DNA of 53,685 bases from an uncultured Pirellulaceae bacterium (GTDB lineage: Bacteria; Planctomycetota; Planctomycetia; Pirellulales; Pirellulaceae), in contig CALHPU010000103.1 in assembly GCA_938036435.1 (NCBI GenBank), positions 1 to 53,685 on the forward strand, written 5' to 3'. This document shows, piece by piece, positions 17,590 to 26,829 of this stretch; positions within the stretch are counted from its first letter, which is position 1; every line of letters begins with the position of its first letter. Under the pieces are notes generated by a model that had not been told where the DNA came from, did no database searches, and was given only the letters and a program-made list of their open reading frames with translations. A program made the position numbers and the translations under genes.

Positions 17590-17922
17590 TTACTTGTCGC
17601 CACTTCCACCGGCAGCAGCATCAACAGCGCCTTCGGCTGCTTCCTTGGCTTCGCTTCCAGCTGCCTTAGCACCATCAAGCATGTTGCCACCTGCTTCTTT
17701 AGCACCATCAAGCATGCTGCTTCCAGCTTCTTTGGCCTTGTCCATCATTTCGCCACCGGCTTCCTTGGCTTTGTCTAGCATTTCGCCGCCGGCTTCTTTC
17801 GCGGCATCTACCATTCCCCCACCAGCTTCTTTGGCTTTGTCCATTGCCTCTGAACATCCGGTGTAAGACAAACAGGAAACGGCCAATAGGGCTACGCCAG
17901 ATAGTTTAATAAATGATTTCAT
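17590..17922 (-). CDS. Lipoprotein with 11-residue LEA-like repeats
   Basis: A 110-residue lipoprotein; lipobox SYTGC puts the lipid-bearing Cys at about residue 23. From there six near-perfect 11-residue units follow, of the type M-x-D-x-AKEAGG-x, then an Ala/Glu-rich end and GGSGDK. The 11-residue period, the KAKEAG words and the lack of aromatic residues recall group 3 LEA proteins, which form long amphipathic helices and protect cells from drying or salt. A membrane-anchored helical spacer is the other option. Single gene on the minus strand, with a 314-bp upstream gap. Function is inference. Confidence 0.85.
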   Translation of the reverse strand: MKSFIKLSGVALLAVSCLSYTGCSEAMDKAKEAGGGMVDAAKEAGGEMLDKAKEAGGEMMDKAKEAGSSMLDGAKEAGGNMLDGAKAAGSEAKEAAEGAVDAAAGGSGDK

Positions 17923-18236
17923 TTTTTACTTTCGAATGAATGGTTTGTGACTTGGTGAATAACTAATTTAACTTGCTCTTGGTCTGTCTTACAAGTCGGC
18001 AATTCCATGGACCAAGAAATCGGAGCAATCGCGCGATCAAACCATCATCCTAATCAGATAATCGTTGCAATCGCGATTTTCGAAGATTACGTTTGTTTTT
18101 GTTTCGTTGTGTTTTCAGTGAGATTCTCAGTCATTTTGGTAGACGCAACGGCGTATTCTCCTTCACTGTGCGGCTATAGTATCAACAACCGAAATGGAAA
18201 TCGTTTCTGAAGGATTGGACCAGAGCAAAATTCAAC
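17923..18236. other. Divergent intergenic region
   Basis: Holds the promoters of the repeat lipoprotein gene (leftward) and the glycosyltransferase gene (rightward). I found no sigma-54 type site here and no clear -35/-10 pair. Confidence 0.4.
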
Positions 18237-19931
18237 ATGAGAAGCATCGATCAAGATCTCAAATTATGGTCCAGGGTTGGTTTCGCGGGCGTAGGGCAGA
18301 TCGTGTTGCTGGCCATCATTTCATGCATCCATAGTTCGTCTGAAGACGGCTCCCAGTTCGGACGACCTAGCATTATTGTACCTTTGTTGTTGATCGCTGG
18401 AACTGCCCTAGCGTTTTTAGCGCTCCGTTTCGCACTAAGAATCAAGAAGTCTCAAAAGCCATTGTTGTGCTTGGTCGTCTGCGTCGGCATTAGCTTACGC
18501 GCTATTGGGCTGTTCACAACACCGATCTTGGAAATCGACTATTACCGATACATTTGGGACGGCAAGGTCTCCGCCGAAGGTCTCTCCCCCTACTCTTACT
18601 CGCCGGCACGGATTTTAGAAAACGAGCCGAGCTCAGAGTTATCGTATCGACATGCGGTGGCTCTATCGACGAAATCCGAGAGCAATTTTACGATCCTTCA
18701 GCGTGTGCACTTTGCCGACTACCGAACCATTTATCCGCCAGTCAGTCAGATTGTTTTTGCAGCGGCGATGAAATGGTTTCCGCATACGGCAAGTGTCCAA
18801 GCTCACATTGTTTTGATTAAAGCAGTCATGGTTTTGTTTGACCTGCTGACGATGTGGCTGGTTTTTCTGTTGCTCAAACGATTGGATTTTCATCTAGGCT
18901 GGTTGATCACTTATGCGTGGAATCCGCTGGTGATCAAAGAGATTGCCAATAGCGGGCATCTCGACTCGATTGTTTCATTTTTTATCTTGGCCTCGGTCTA
19001 CCTCGTAACGCAATGGACCATCCAAGAGAAATCTCGGCGGAAGCTGGGGTTGTCACTGTTGAGCGGAGTCGCACTCGGTTTGGGTGTTGGGGCAAAGCTC
19101 TTTCCGATCGTGTTGTTTCCCGCTTTGTTCTGCACGATTGCCCGTAGTCGATGGTCGATGGCCGCATGGTTCGCATTGTCGTTTGTTGCCACCAGTTTCC
19201 TCTGCCTGTGGCCAATGTACCAAGCGATATCAAACGTTGGTCATGAAGCAAGCAGCGTATCAACGGTAAGTAAGCAGGCTGTGGCTGACGGTAAGGAGGG
19301 GCTTTCAAGTTTCCTAACGCAGTGGCGAATGAACGACGTGATCTTTTCAGGGATCTACTTCAATCTAAAGCCAGACAACCCTGACGAAGTGGATAACCGA
19401 ACCGGCTCCCCGTGGTTCGTCGTTTCTTCAAACGAGTTTCGAAAGCAGGCGACCCGTTGGTGGCAATCAATTGGCTTCGGCGGCACGCGTCCAGCGTTCA
19501 TGCTGACCAGAATCGTGACGATGATTTTGTTTGCACTTTTCTATGTTTGGCAGTTGATTGGCATCTACTGGGAACGAGAATTTGAAACCGGCGTCAATTT
19601 TAAGCGACTGACTTGGATCGCAGTAGTGTTCCTTTTCCTGCAACCAACGGTGAATCCTTGGTACTGGATCTGGGTCGCGCCGTTGGCCTGTCTCGCGCGT
19701 GATGCACGCTGGTTATTGGTTGCCGGTTGTTTATTGACCTACTACTGCCGATTTTGGTTTAAAACAATTGAAGGAACCTATCACTTCGCCGGAACGGACT
19801 ATTCAGGAGAGCGTTTGTTCGACCATGGTTTGGCTTGGATTGAGTTTGCCTGCATTGTTGCGGTCGTTGTCTGGTTTTACTTTTCAAACCGAAAACGTCA
19901 GCCCGCTAATGGATTAGAATTGGGTCGGTAG
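18237..19931 (+). CDS. Polytopic membrane glycosyltransferase (GT87/mannosyltransferase type)
   Basis: A 564-residue membrane protein with about ten to twelve hydrophobic helices. After two N-terminal helices comes EIDYYRYIWDGKVSAEGLSPY (about residues 100-120), the acidic loop typical of DUF2029/GT87 and related polyprenyl-phosphate-sugar dependent transferases, where the Glu-Ile-Asp acts at the external face. SGHLDSIVSFFILASVYL and GLGVGAKLFPIVLFPAL are also characteristic. It would add a sugar, probably mannose, from a lipid-linked donor to a glycolipid or glycan at the outer face. The gene stands alone and converges on the malic enzyme gene with a 47-bp gap. Confidence 0.82.
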   Translation: MRSIDQDLKLWSRVGFAGVGQIVLLAIISCIHSSSEDGSQFGRPSIIVPLLLIAGTALAFLALRFALRIKKSQKPLLCLVVCVGISLRAIGLFTTPILEIDYYRYIWDGKVSAEGLSPYSYSPARILENEPSSELSYRHAVALSTKSESNFTILQRVHFADYRTIYPPVSQIVFAAAMKWFPHTASVQAHIVLIKAVMVLFDLLTMWLVFLLLKRLDFHLGWLITYAWNPLVIKEIANSGHLDSIVSFFILASVYLVTQWTIQEKSRRKLGLSLLSGVALGLGVGAKLFPIVLFPALFCTIARSRWSMAAWFALSFVATSFLCLWPMYQAISNVGHEASSVSTVSKQAVADGKEGLSSFLTQWRMNDVIFSGIYFNLKPDNPDEVDNRTGSPWFVVSSNEFRKQATRWWQSIGFGGTRPAFMLTRIVTMILFALFYVWQLIGIYWEREFETGVNFKRLTWIAVVFLFLQPTVNPWYWIWVAPLACLARDARWLLVAGCLLTYYCRFWFKTIEGTYHFAGTDYSGERLFDHGLAWIEFACIVAVVVWFYFSNRKRQPANGLELGR

Positions 19932-19978
19932 AAGCAAGTCTGAATTCCATTTAGTCTGAATTTCCTTAAGTCTCACTA

Positions 19979-21151
19979 TTATTCCCGCCAAGCGGCACTT
20001 ACAGCTGCCGCCACTATTGGTGCGACTGTTCGATCAAGCGGTTCCGGAAGTATCATATTGGCCGACGGATTGGGCAGACTATCGGCCAGCGCTTGAGCAG
20101 CTGCCATTTTCATTTTTGGAGTGATCCTTGTGGCGCGAGCATCCAATGCACCACGGAAAATGCCCGGAAATGCCAATAGATTGTTAACTTGATTCGGAAA
20201 GTCACTGCGTCCTGTGCCCACGATCGCGGCCCCTCCTGCTTTGGCTTCGTCGGGCATGATCTCCGGCGTTGGATTGGCCATCGCAAATACAACCGCATCG
20301 TCTGCCATCGTGGCTATATCTTCTTTGGTTAGCAAACCACCCTTGCTGACACCGATAAAGACATCGCTTCCCGCTAGAACATCGCGCAGGCTGCCTTGGG
20401 AATTGTCTCGGTTGGAGAATTCAAGAATGTTTTTCTTGTATTGAACCAGATCTTTGCGGTCTGCGTGAATTGCACCTTTGGAATCACACACAATAACGTC
20501 AGCCACCGGTACGCAGACGCTGGAGTCTGTACTGATACAGCGGAGCAGTTTTGCGATCGCAGTTCCAGCTGCGCCGGCACCGTTGATGACAACTTTTAGC
20601 TGTTCGAGTGGTTTGCCGACGACACGGCACGCGTTAATCAGTGCTGCCAGCAATACGATTGCGGTTCCATGTTGGTCGTCGTGAAAAACTGGGATTCCAA
20701 GGTCTTGGAGGCTTTCTTCGATTTCGAAACAGCGTGGAGCAGAGATGTCTTCAAGATTAATCCCGCCAAATACCGGCGCGATTCGGCGAACGGTTTCGAT
20801 AACCTCTTGTGAATCTTGAGTATCGAGGCAGATCGGCCAAGCATCAATGTCGGCGAACTGCTTGAACAGCAGCGCTTTGCCTTCCATCACCGGGATCGCC
20901 GCCAGCGCCCCGATGTTTCCTAAACCCAAAACTGCCGAACCATCACTAACGACACCAACGGTATTACGTTTGATGGTCAATTCATTGGCTTCCTCGGGAT
21001 CGGCCGCAATCAACTGACAAGGTCCGGCAACGCCGGGAGTGTAAGCGACCGAAAGATCTTCCCGACTTTGAACCGGCAGTTTGCTTACAATGGAGAGCTT
21101 CCCTCGCAGATGGCGGTGGATGCTAGTGCTTTGCTTGTCGAATTTAGACAT
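19979..21151 (-). CDS. Malic enzyme (oxaloacetate-decarboxylating malate dehydrogenase)
   Basis: A 390-residue malic enzyme that converts malate to pyruvate and CO2 with NAD or NADP. Visible are SVAYTPGVAGPC (the catalytic Tyr region, about 34-45), GKALLFKQFADIDAWP with the catalytic Lys, the metal site ISAPRCFEIEE and VFHDDQHGTAIV, and a Rossmann motif GAGAAGTAIAKLL. It ends near residue 390, so it is the short form without the phosphotransacetylase-like tail of MaeB. NAD or NADP use cannot be decided here. The gene is alone on its strand. Confidence 0.95.
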   Translation of the reverse strand: MSKFDKQSTSIHRHLRGKLSIVSKLPVQSREDLSVAYTPGVAGPCQLIAADPEEANELTIKRNTVGVVSDGSAVLGLGNIGALAAIPVMEGKALLFKQFADIDAWPICLDTQDSQEVIETVRRIAPVFGGINLEDISAPRCFEIEESLQDLGIPVFHDDQHGTAIVLLAALINACRVVGKPLEQLKVVINGAGAAGTAIAKLLRCISTDSSVCVPVADVIVCDSKGAIHADRKDLVQYKKNILEFSNRDNSQGSLRDVLAGSDVFIGVSKGGLLTKEDIATMADDAVVFAMANPTPEIMPDEAKAGGAAIVGTGRSDFPNQVNNLLAFPGIFRGALDARATRITPKMKMAAAQALADSLPNPSANMILPEPLDRTVAPIVAAAVSAAWRE

Positions 21152-21528
21152 TGTATCCTAAAACCATGTTGGAGATTTTGTGCAGTCTGAAAGTCTTCCG
21201 CTCAGCTACGACGTATTTGGCCGCTGTAACTTACAAAGAGTTGACCAGAAACCAACATTAGTCTAGCAGCGATGTTGAACAATCCAGACCAAGTCAGCGT
21301 CAACCACATTTACTGTTTTACCATAGAGATGGAGGTAGAAGTTTTTCACCAAATCTGCAAAAATTCTTGCTTCTCTCGTATTTCTAAAAGCTCAATCAAT
21401 TTTGGGGTAGGTTTGATGGCCCATGTAACGCCTAAGACAGAGGACACTTGAAGCAGAACGGTGCTTGAAGTGCTTAGGTTCGTGCGACGAAGAATGTTCA
21501 GTTCTAGATGCTATTCTCGGAAGCAAAA
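21152..21528. other. Divergent intergenic region
   Basis: About 375 bases between the malic enzyme gene and the flavoprotein/ferredoxin gene. No RNA, repeat or clear promoter motif was recognised. Confidence 0.4.
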
Positions 21529-24015
21529 GTGAGCGAAAAAAAGAAAACAAAAAAGAAGCAATACTTTGCAACAGTGCCGCCGCAAGAGATTCTTCCGATC
21601 ATTGACGGTCGGTATGAGTCGTCGGTAAAAGGCCTATTCGTCATTGGTGATGTGACCGGGCTGCCGCTGGTTAAAGTCGCTGCCAATCAAGGGCGTGAGG
21701 TCGTTGAGCGGATGGAAAAATCGGGCTTGTTCACTTCAAGTGCTGAACAAGACGGCCTCGATTTGGTCATCGTTGGAGGCGGGCCGGCTGGGATTTCAGC
21801 GGCGATCGAATGCGAAAAACGAAATCTAAAGTATGTGCTTCTCGAACGGACGCAGTTGGCCAACACCGTTCGCACTTTTCCGCTTGGGAAAAAAGTTTAT
21901 GCCGAACCGCAAACGATCAAGAACATCAGCGAACTGGACGTAGATCGCGATTTAGACCGAGATGATTTTTTAGACATCATCGAAAAAGCAGTCGCCGATC
22001 GGAAGCTAAAGTACAAAGAAGGCGTAGAAGTTGGCAGCATTCGTAAGCTGCAGGATCTACAGTTTGAAGTGCACACAAAAGACGGAGCCGTTTTCCCCGC
22101 GCGGCAGGTCATCGTGTCAATCGGACGCCAAGGACAACCTCGTAAGCTGAAAATTCCCGGCTGTGATGATTGCAAGAAGGTCACCTACCGCCTCCACACG
22201 CGTGAGGACTATGACAACGAAGACGTTCTGATCGTCGGCGGCGGGAATTCGGCCATCGAAGCGGCACTGATGCTCAAGGATCATAATCGCGTGTCGATCT
22301 CCTATCGCGGCGATGATTTTTTTCGAGCCAAAGAAGAGAATCGACGATTACTGGATGAGGCAATTGCTAAAGGCGAAATCACCGCGCTGATGAGAAGTAA
22401 TATCGCCGCCAGTCGTGACGGAGAAGTTGATCTCGAGGTCGATGGAGAGATTCGCACCCTGAAAAATGATAAAGTCATCGTCTTGATTGGAACGCTGCCG
22501 CCGATCGAGTTTCTGATGGACACGGGAATGGAGCTTGACGGAGTCTGGACGAAGCAGCGCGTGGTTTGGTCGATCTTAGGAATCTTGGTTGGCATCTTTT
22601 TGTATTTTGGTGCCAAGAATTTTGTGCTGCATCCAGAGGATGCCGGCGGAAAATTTTTGTGGCCCTCGTGGTTGGCAACCCTCAATCCGAATACGCCTTG
22701 GCTTTCATTCGTGCTGATGAAGCTGGCCCCACTGGTCGCAGCGCTCGCCATTGGGGCGAAAATTGTTCAGTCGTTGATGTCTGGGCCGGGCAAGAGTCCA
22801 CCCTTTCGTGTTCCGGCGTTCAAATTGATACTGTTGGCTTGTTTGGCATTGTTTGGCATTGGGATGATCGCGCCCGAAGCAGTTACCTCCGACCCAACTC
22901 AGGCTGGAGACGGACCGTACTTTTTAGATCTAAGTCTACGTTCGTTTACCAACACCGACTTGGGGATCGACACAGCATACAACGCACTATCGCCCGGATT
23001 CAAAAACGAGGCGACCGGCAGCCAAGGCCGTGGTGCTCGTTATTTCTCAAACCTCTCAGGGGTTTACTACCTGTTTTACTTCGGGTTGATCGGTGTCTTT
23101 GGAATTTATTGGGCGATTAAGTCCAACAGCAAAATCATTTGGAAACGTAACCTGACCATTATTGCTTCTCAGTGGACGCTTTGGTGGGGTATTCCTACAT
23201 TTTTGGTTGCCCTGTTCGGTAGGAGCGCAATTGCGCCGGTACTAAAGAAGTCGATCAATGCTTGGCCGCTGAATATGAGTGCGTTTAAGGTCAATCCGGT
23301 TGCCGGGCCGGGCGACCCTGACTGGTGGCACATGGTCGGAATCGTCGGCGTTGTCTGGGCGGTTGTGTTGACGTTCATCATCATCCCGCTGTTTACGATT
23401 CGCTACGGGAAGATTTACTGTTCGTACATTTGTTCTTGTGGAGCTCTGGCGGAGACCGTTGGAAACGGATTTCGCCACCGAGGGCCCAAAGGTGACTTCC
23501 CTCGCAAAATTGAAAAATATGGGTACATCTTTATCCTACTGGCCACGATCGCTACGATCGCTGATTTGATGGGTTGGACACCCACATTGTGGGTGAAGGG
23601 CGACCAGCCATTTCGCTTAGATTTACTTGGCTGGTACGACCTGTGGGTCGGGACGTTTCTCGCTGGGGCGATGGCGATTGGTCTTTACCCGTTTTTGGGA
23701 CAGAGAATTTGGTGCCGCATGTGGTGCCCGCTGGCATTTTGGATGAACTTCTGGGGACGCTGGTCGACTTTTAAGATCACCCCCGAAAAAGGAAAATGTA
23801 TTGACTGCAATGTCTGCAATCAGTTTTGCCAGATGGGTATTGATATCAAAGGGCGAGCGCTGCGAGGCGAGCCCGTCACGCTGGCTGATACGCCGTGTGT
23901 TGGATGTCAAGAATGTATCGTGAGATGTCCGATGCAGATTTTACATCTTGGCGAAGCGCCACAAAAGCAACTAGTACAACTTCAGGGTTCGTCAAACATG
24001 GTGAGTAATAAATAA
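21529..24015 (+). CDS. Fusion of a thioredoxin-reductase-like flavoprotein and a NapH/CcoG-like membrane polyferredoxin
   Basis: A protein of about 828 aa joining three parts. Residues 1-55 look like the C-terminal tip of a thioredoxin reductase (KGLFVIGDVTGLPLVKVAANQG). Residues 75-340 are a full FAD/NAD(P) two-domain fold: LVIVGGGPAGISAAIE and a second LIVGGGNSAIEAAL. From 345 there are about six membrane helices, then two Cys pairs facing them (CSYICSCGAL, CRMWCPLAF) and two 4Fe-4S clusters near the end (CIDCNVCNQFCQMGID and CVGCQECIVRCPM). It probably moves electrons from NAD(P)H through FAD to iron-sulfur clusters at the membrane; the acceptor is unknown. GTG 21529 has GGAAG upstream; ATG 21508 is an alternative start. 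The next gene overlaps by one base. Confidence 0.88.
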   Translation: MSEKKKTKKKQYFATVPPQEILPIIDGRYESSVKGLFVIGDVTGLPLVKVAANQGREVVERMEKSGLFTSSAEQDGLDLVIVGGGPAGISAAIECEKRNLKYVLLERTQLANTVRTFPLGKKVYAEPQTIKNISELDVDRDLDRDDFLDIIEKAVADRKLKYKEGVEVGSIRKLQDLQFEVHTKDGAVFPARQVIVSIGRQGQPRKLKIPGCDDCKKVTYRLHTREDYDNEDVLIVGGGNSAIEAALMLKDHNRVSISYRGDDFFRAKEENRRLLDEAIAKGEITALMRSNIAASRDGEVDLEVDGEIRTLKNDKVIVLIGTLPPIEFLMDTGMELDGVWTKQRVVWSILGILVGIFLYFGAKNFVLHPEDAGGKFLWPSWLATLNPNTPWLSFVLMKLAPLVAALAIGAKIVQSLMSGPGKSPPFRVPAFKLILLACLALFGIGMIAPEAVTSDPTQAGDGPYFLDLSLRSFTNTDLGIDTAYNALSPGFKNEATGSQGRGARYFSNLSGVYYLFYFGLIGVFGIYWAIKSNSKIIWKRNLTIIASQWTLWWGIPTFLVALFGRSAIAPVLKKSINAWPLNMSAFKVNPVAGPGDPDWWHMVGIVGVVWAVVLTFIIIPLFTIRYGKIYCSYICSCGALAETVGNGFRHRGPKGDFPRKIEKYGYIFILLATIATIADLMGWTPTLWVKGDQPFRLDLLGWYDLWVGTFLAGAMAIGLYPFLGQRIWCRMWCPLAFWMNFWGRWSTFKITPEKGKCIDCNVCNQFCQMGIDIKGRALRGEPVTLADTPCVGCQECIVRCPMQILHLGEAPQKQLVQLQGSSNMVSNK

Positions 24016-24920
24016 TGAGCAAAGGATCGAATTACTACGGCGGTTTCTTTTGGGTTGCACTGGTTTCTTTTATTGTGCCATTGTTTGTGGGGTGGAAAGC
24101 GTTTGACAATCTCAAACCGACGACCAAGCCGACGCCGCAACTTGATGCCAGCGGCGTTGATCATGGCGTTTGGGATTATCTGCTGAAGTCTTACGTCTCC
24201 AATGGGCTGGTCGATTACACCGGCATGAAGAAGGACTATTTGTTCCGCGAATATGTGCGAGAGCTTGGCGGGTGCGATCCAAACAGCCTCAATTCAGAGG
24301 ACGACAAACTTGCGTTGCTGTGCAATGCTTACAATGCGTTTGTTATTAATGGGGTCATTAGTCATAAAATTCATGACACCGTCGATGGATTTGAGATAGG
24401 CGGCACGCCTTTTTTCGATTTGAAAGAGCACATCTTTGCAGGAAAGACCGTTAGCCTAAACGATATTGAACACGAAATGGTACGGCCTGTATTCAAGGAA
24501 CCACGAATACATGTTGCGTTGGTTTGTGCTGCCAGAAGTTGCCCTGCGATCCGCGCCGAAGCCTACGTCGGGGCGCGTGTCCGAGATCAGTTGCAAGATC
24601 AGAGTATCCAGTTCGCCAACAATCCAACCTATGTGGCATACGATGCTTTGGCAAAAGAGTTGAAGTTGAGCAAGATCTTGAGTTGGTACGGCGGTGACTG
24701 GGACGAACGATTTCCAGACGGAGGATACCTTGCTTGGATCGGTGAGTTATCCACTGATCAAGCTGTCAAAGACGCAACTGTCAAAGCCATTGAAGGCGAC
24801 GTGGCTGTCAAATTCTTTGAATATAATTGGCAGCTTAATTCGCAAGCCGATCCGGGAGCCCCAGTAGCCGCAAAGAAAAAGTCAGGCGGTTTCGGCTCTG
24901 GTTCTAGTCCAGACGAGTAG
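24015..24920 (+). CDS. Membrane-anchored DUF547 protein
   Basis: A 301-residue protein with one N-terminal membrane helix (residues 8-28) and a DUF547 domain: LLCNAYNAFVINGVISH and, around residue 175, VALVCAARSCPAIRAEAY, the conserved Cys-containing block. The C-terminal tail is low in complexity (KKKSGGFGSGSS). The ATG shares its first base with the TAA of the gene before (TAATG), so the pair is co-translated. DUF547 has no settled function; the coupling suggests that it serves the same electron-transfer or repair step as the flavoprotein/ferredoxin. Confidence 0.9.
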   Translation: MSKGSNYYGGFFWVALVSFIVPLFVGWKAFDNLKPTTKPTPQLDASGVDHGVWDYLLKSYVSNGLVDYTGMKKDYLFREYVRELGGCDPNSLNSEDDKLALLCNAYNAFVINGVISHKIHDTVDGFEIGGTPFFDLKEHIFAGKTVSLNDIEHEMVRPVFKEPRIHVALVCAARSCPAIRAEAYVGARVRDQLQDQSIQFANNPTYVAYDALAKELKLSKILSWYGGDWDERFPDGGYLAWIGELSTDQAVKDATVKAIEGDVAVKFFEYNWQLNSQADPGAPVAAKKKSGGFGSGSSPDE

Positions 24921-25148
24921 AGGAGGCTATTTGCTGCTCAAAATAGCGGCACTTAGGTCGGTGAAATTTGCTAACTTGCAGGATATTGAAACGCCGTCAA
25001 AAAATAGCCAAAGTTGTGCGGCACCCCCCGAGAAAGCAAAACAGCACCCCTGGCCGACGCCCAACGCAACTTTTTTCCACACGGGGAACTACGTGCTTTC
25101 GCGACTAGCAAAGGGGAGATTTCAACTAAAAAAATCTAAAAAGCCGTT

Positions 25149-25369
25149 TTAAAGGTCGCTCGTTAACACCGAAATAGAAATTCCCAACGCTGTTGCGATA
25201 CGCTCAATATTACGAATTGCGATATTCCGTTCACCACGCTCGACCGACCCTAGATAGGTACGGTCGAGTCCGCATTTAGCGGCGAACTTCTCCTGAGAAA
25301 CCCCATTTCTAGACGAAGCTCACAGACTCGTGCTCCGAAGCGTTCCAGAATATCGCGTCTTTTTACCAT
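25149..25369 (-). pseudogene. Frameshifted XRE-family helix-turn-helix regulator
   Basis: The minus strand from ATG 25369 reads [19 protein letters not shown], the usual start of a small XRE repressor. After about codon 20 the domain continues in another frame: [28 protein letters not shown] and [15 protein letters not shown], ending with TAA at 25149. The stretch measures 221 nt, not a multiple of three, so one base was gained or lost near 25310. An intact copy would be about 73 aa, a common length for such solo repressors. It lies just downstream of the dead insertion element, in decayed accessory DNA. Confidence 0.8.
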
Positions 25370-25486
25370 GCAAACATACTGATGTCTGGAGGCACATAAG
25401 GCTACGGACTATGCGCATCATGCAAGTGCATGGAAAAATTTACTAGGGTGTAGTAGCCACTACTTAATCTGACAGACGTCCGAAAA

Positions 25487-26528
25487 TCACACATTCGTGT
25501 GTACGAGTTGGTCAAGCACTTTTTGCTTGGCCATTTCTTTTGAATCGTTGAAAGTCTGCATGGGTGTCTTTCCATAACAATATCGGCCGCTGTGCGGCCG
25601 TTCTTCGTTATAGAACTTCGACTATTGATCGAGATCGGCTTGTAGTTCTTCGATGCTTTTGTAAATCTTTTTGCGAAACGCAATTTGATAAAACTCTTGT
25701 AACATCGTCTTGTGGAAACGCTCACAGATTCCGTTCGACTGTGGTCCTCTGGCTCGAGTCTTTGAGTGATCGATGTCCTCGAGCGCGAGATAGAGTTAAT
25801 ATTCGTGATGTTCGCGGTTGCCACAATACTCCGTTCCGCGGTCGGTGAGCATGCGTAGAAGCGGCACCTCTTGTTCCTCAAAGAACGGCACGACGCGATC
25901 GTTGAGCATGTCTGCGGCCGTCAGCGCGTTCTTTCGATCGTACAGTTTCGCATCGGCCACGCGAGTGTAGGTGTCGATGAAGGTCTGCTGATAGAGTCGC
26001 CCAACGCCCTTGATGGTGCCAACGTAGAAAGTGTCCTGAGAGCCCAAATAACCGGGGTGTTCGGTCTCAATTTCGCCATGGGCTTCCTTTTCCAGCTTGG
26101 CTTTTTCAAGGGCGGCAACCTGGTCTTCGGTGAGGACGATTCCGTCCTGAGCGCTCTTGGCCTCGAGCGCTTTGAGACGTTTCTCCATCGTCTCTAGGTC
26201 ATGCCGAAGCCAAACGCTTCGCACGCCACCGGGCGAGATCAACATCCCTTCCTTCTTCAGCTCGTTACTTGCACGAACTTGACCGTACGCGGGTTGTTCA
26301 ACGGCTATTTCAACGACACGCTTTTCAATCTCGGGATCGACCCGGTTCTTTATCACTGGCTTCTTGCGCGAGATCTATTTGAGAGCTGCTTCGCCCCCGT
26401 TATCGTATAGTTCCTTGAAGCGATAGAAACTGTCTCTTGAATAGCCAAACACTTTGCAGGCCTCGGAGACATTACCGAGTTTCTCAGCCAGCAAGTTTGT
26501 TCTTAATAATCTTCTGATCCTTAGTCAT
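25487..26528 (-). pseudogene. IS481-type DDE transposase, inactivated
   Basis: About 345 codons on the minus strand. From ATG 26528 the first 14 codons run into a TGA; another frame then carries the helix-turn-helix part ([22 protein letters not shown]). In-frame stops follow: TAG after EAALK, TAA after NREHHEY, and TAG after ADLDQ. Between them the catalytic core is easy to read: Asp in GSQDTFYVG, Asp in MLTDRGTEY and Glu in NGICERFHKTM, then YNEERPHSGRYCYGKTPM. So all DDE residues survive but the frame is cut at least four times. Old, immobile copy. Confidence 0.85.
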
Positions 26529-26555
26529 CGTGACACTCCTTTGGGTTTCGCGTGG

Positions 26556-26609
26556 CTGGGCGGCGTTTTATTCAATTCGCGTGCGCTCATTGAATAAAAC
26601 GCCGCCCAG
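26556..26609. repeat. Perfect 21-bp palindrome inside the insertion element
   Basis: CTGGGCGGCGTTTTATTCAAT (26556-26576) and its exact reverse complement (26589-26609) flank a 12-nt spacer, between the transposase start and the right terminal repeat. It survives unchanged although the transposase has decayed, so it may be a later arrival or under selection. Confidence 0.85.
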
Positions 26610-26759
26610 TCTGTCGCAATCGATTAAAGAATGTCAGATTAAGTCTCAACTACTTCATCTAATTCTATTGGGTATACGTAATCAAGTTCGGAATTTAATG
26701 GTTTGACATGTTTCGGTGAGATTAGCTTGCGTTACAGGACCAGTGGACTTCACCAGCAG

Positions 26760-26794
26760 AAAAAAAAGCTACGGTCTTGCTGACCGCAGCTTTT
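26760..26794 (-). terminator. Terminator of the PRC-barrel gene
   Basis: On the minus strand AAAAGCTGCGGTC pairs with GACCGTAGCTTTT (one G-U) around a 5-nt loop and ends in eight Ts. It lies 36 nt after the stop codon. Confidence 0.9.
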
Positions 26795-26829
26795 CATCGC
26801 ATCACGAAACGGTTGGTCAATTGCTTTCG

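Larger units (their letters stand above)
25453..26653 (-). mobile_element. Decayed IS481-type insertion sequence with terminal inverted repeats
   Basis: Imperfect terminal repeats of about 22 nt bound the element: 25453-25474 and 26632-26653, sharing GTAG and a 13-nt block ACTTAATCTGACA. Between them lie a broken transposase gene and a perfect palindrome. The size of about 1.2 kb fits an IS481/IS3-type element. I see no clear target duplication. Confidence 0.75.

Noticed and set aside
24931..25152. Open frame after the DUF547 gene
   Set aside because: No signal, domain or ribosome site; it runs into the XRE pseudogene from the opposite side.
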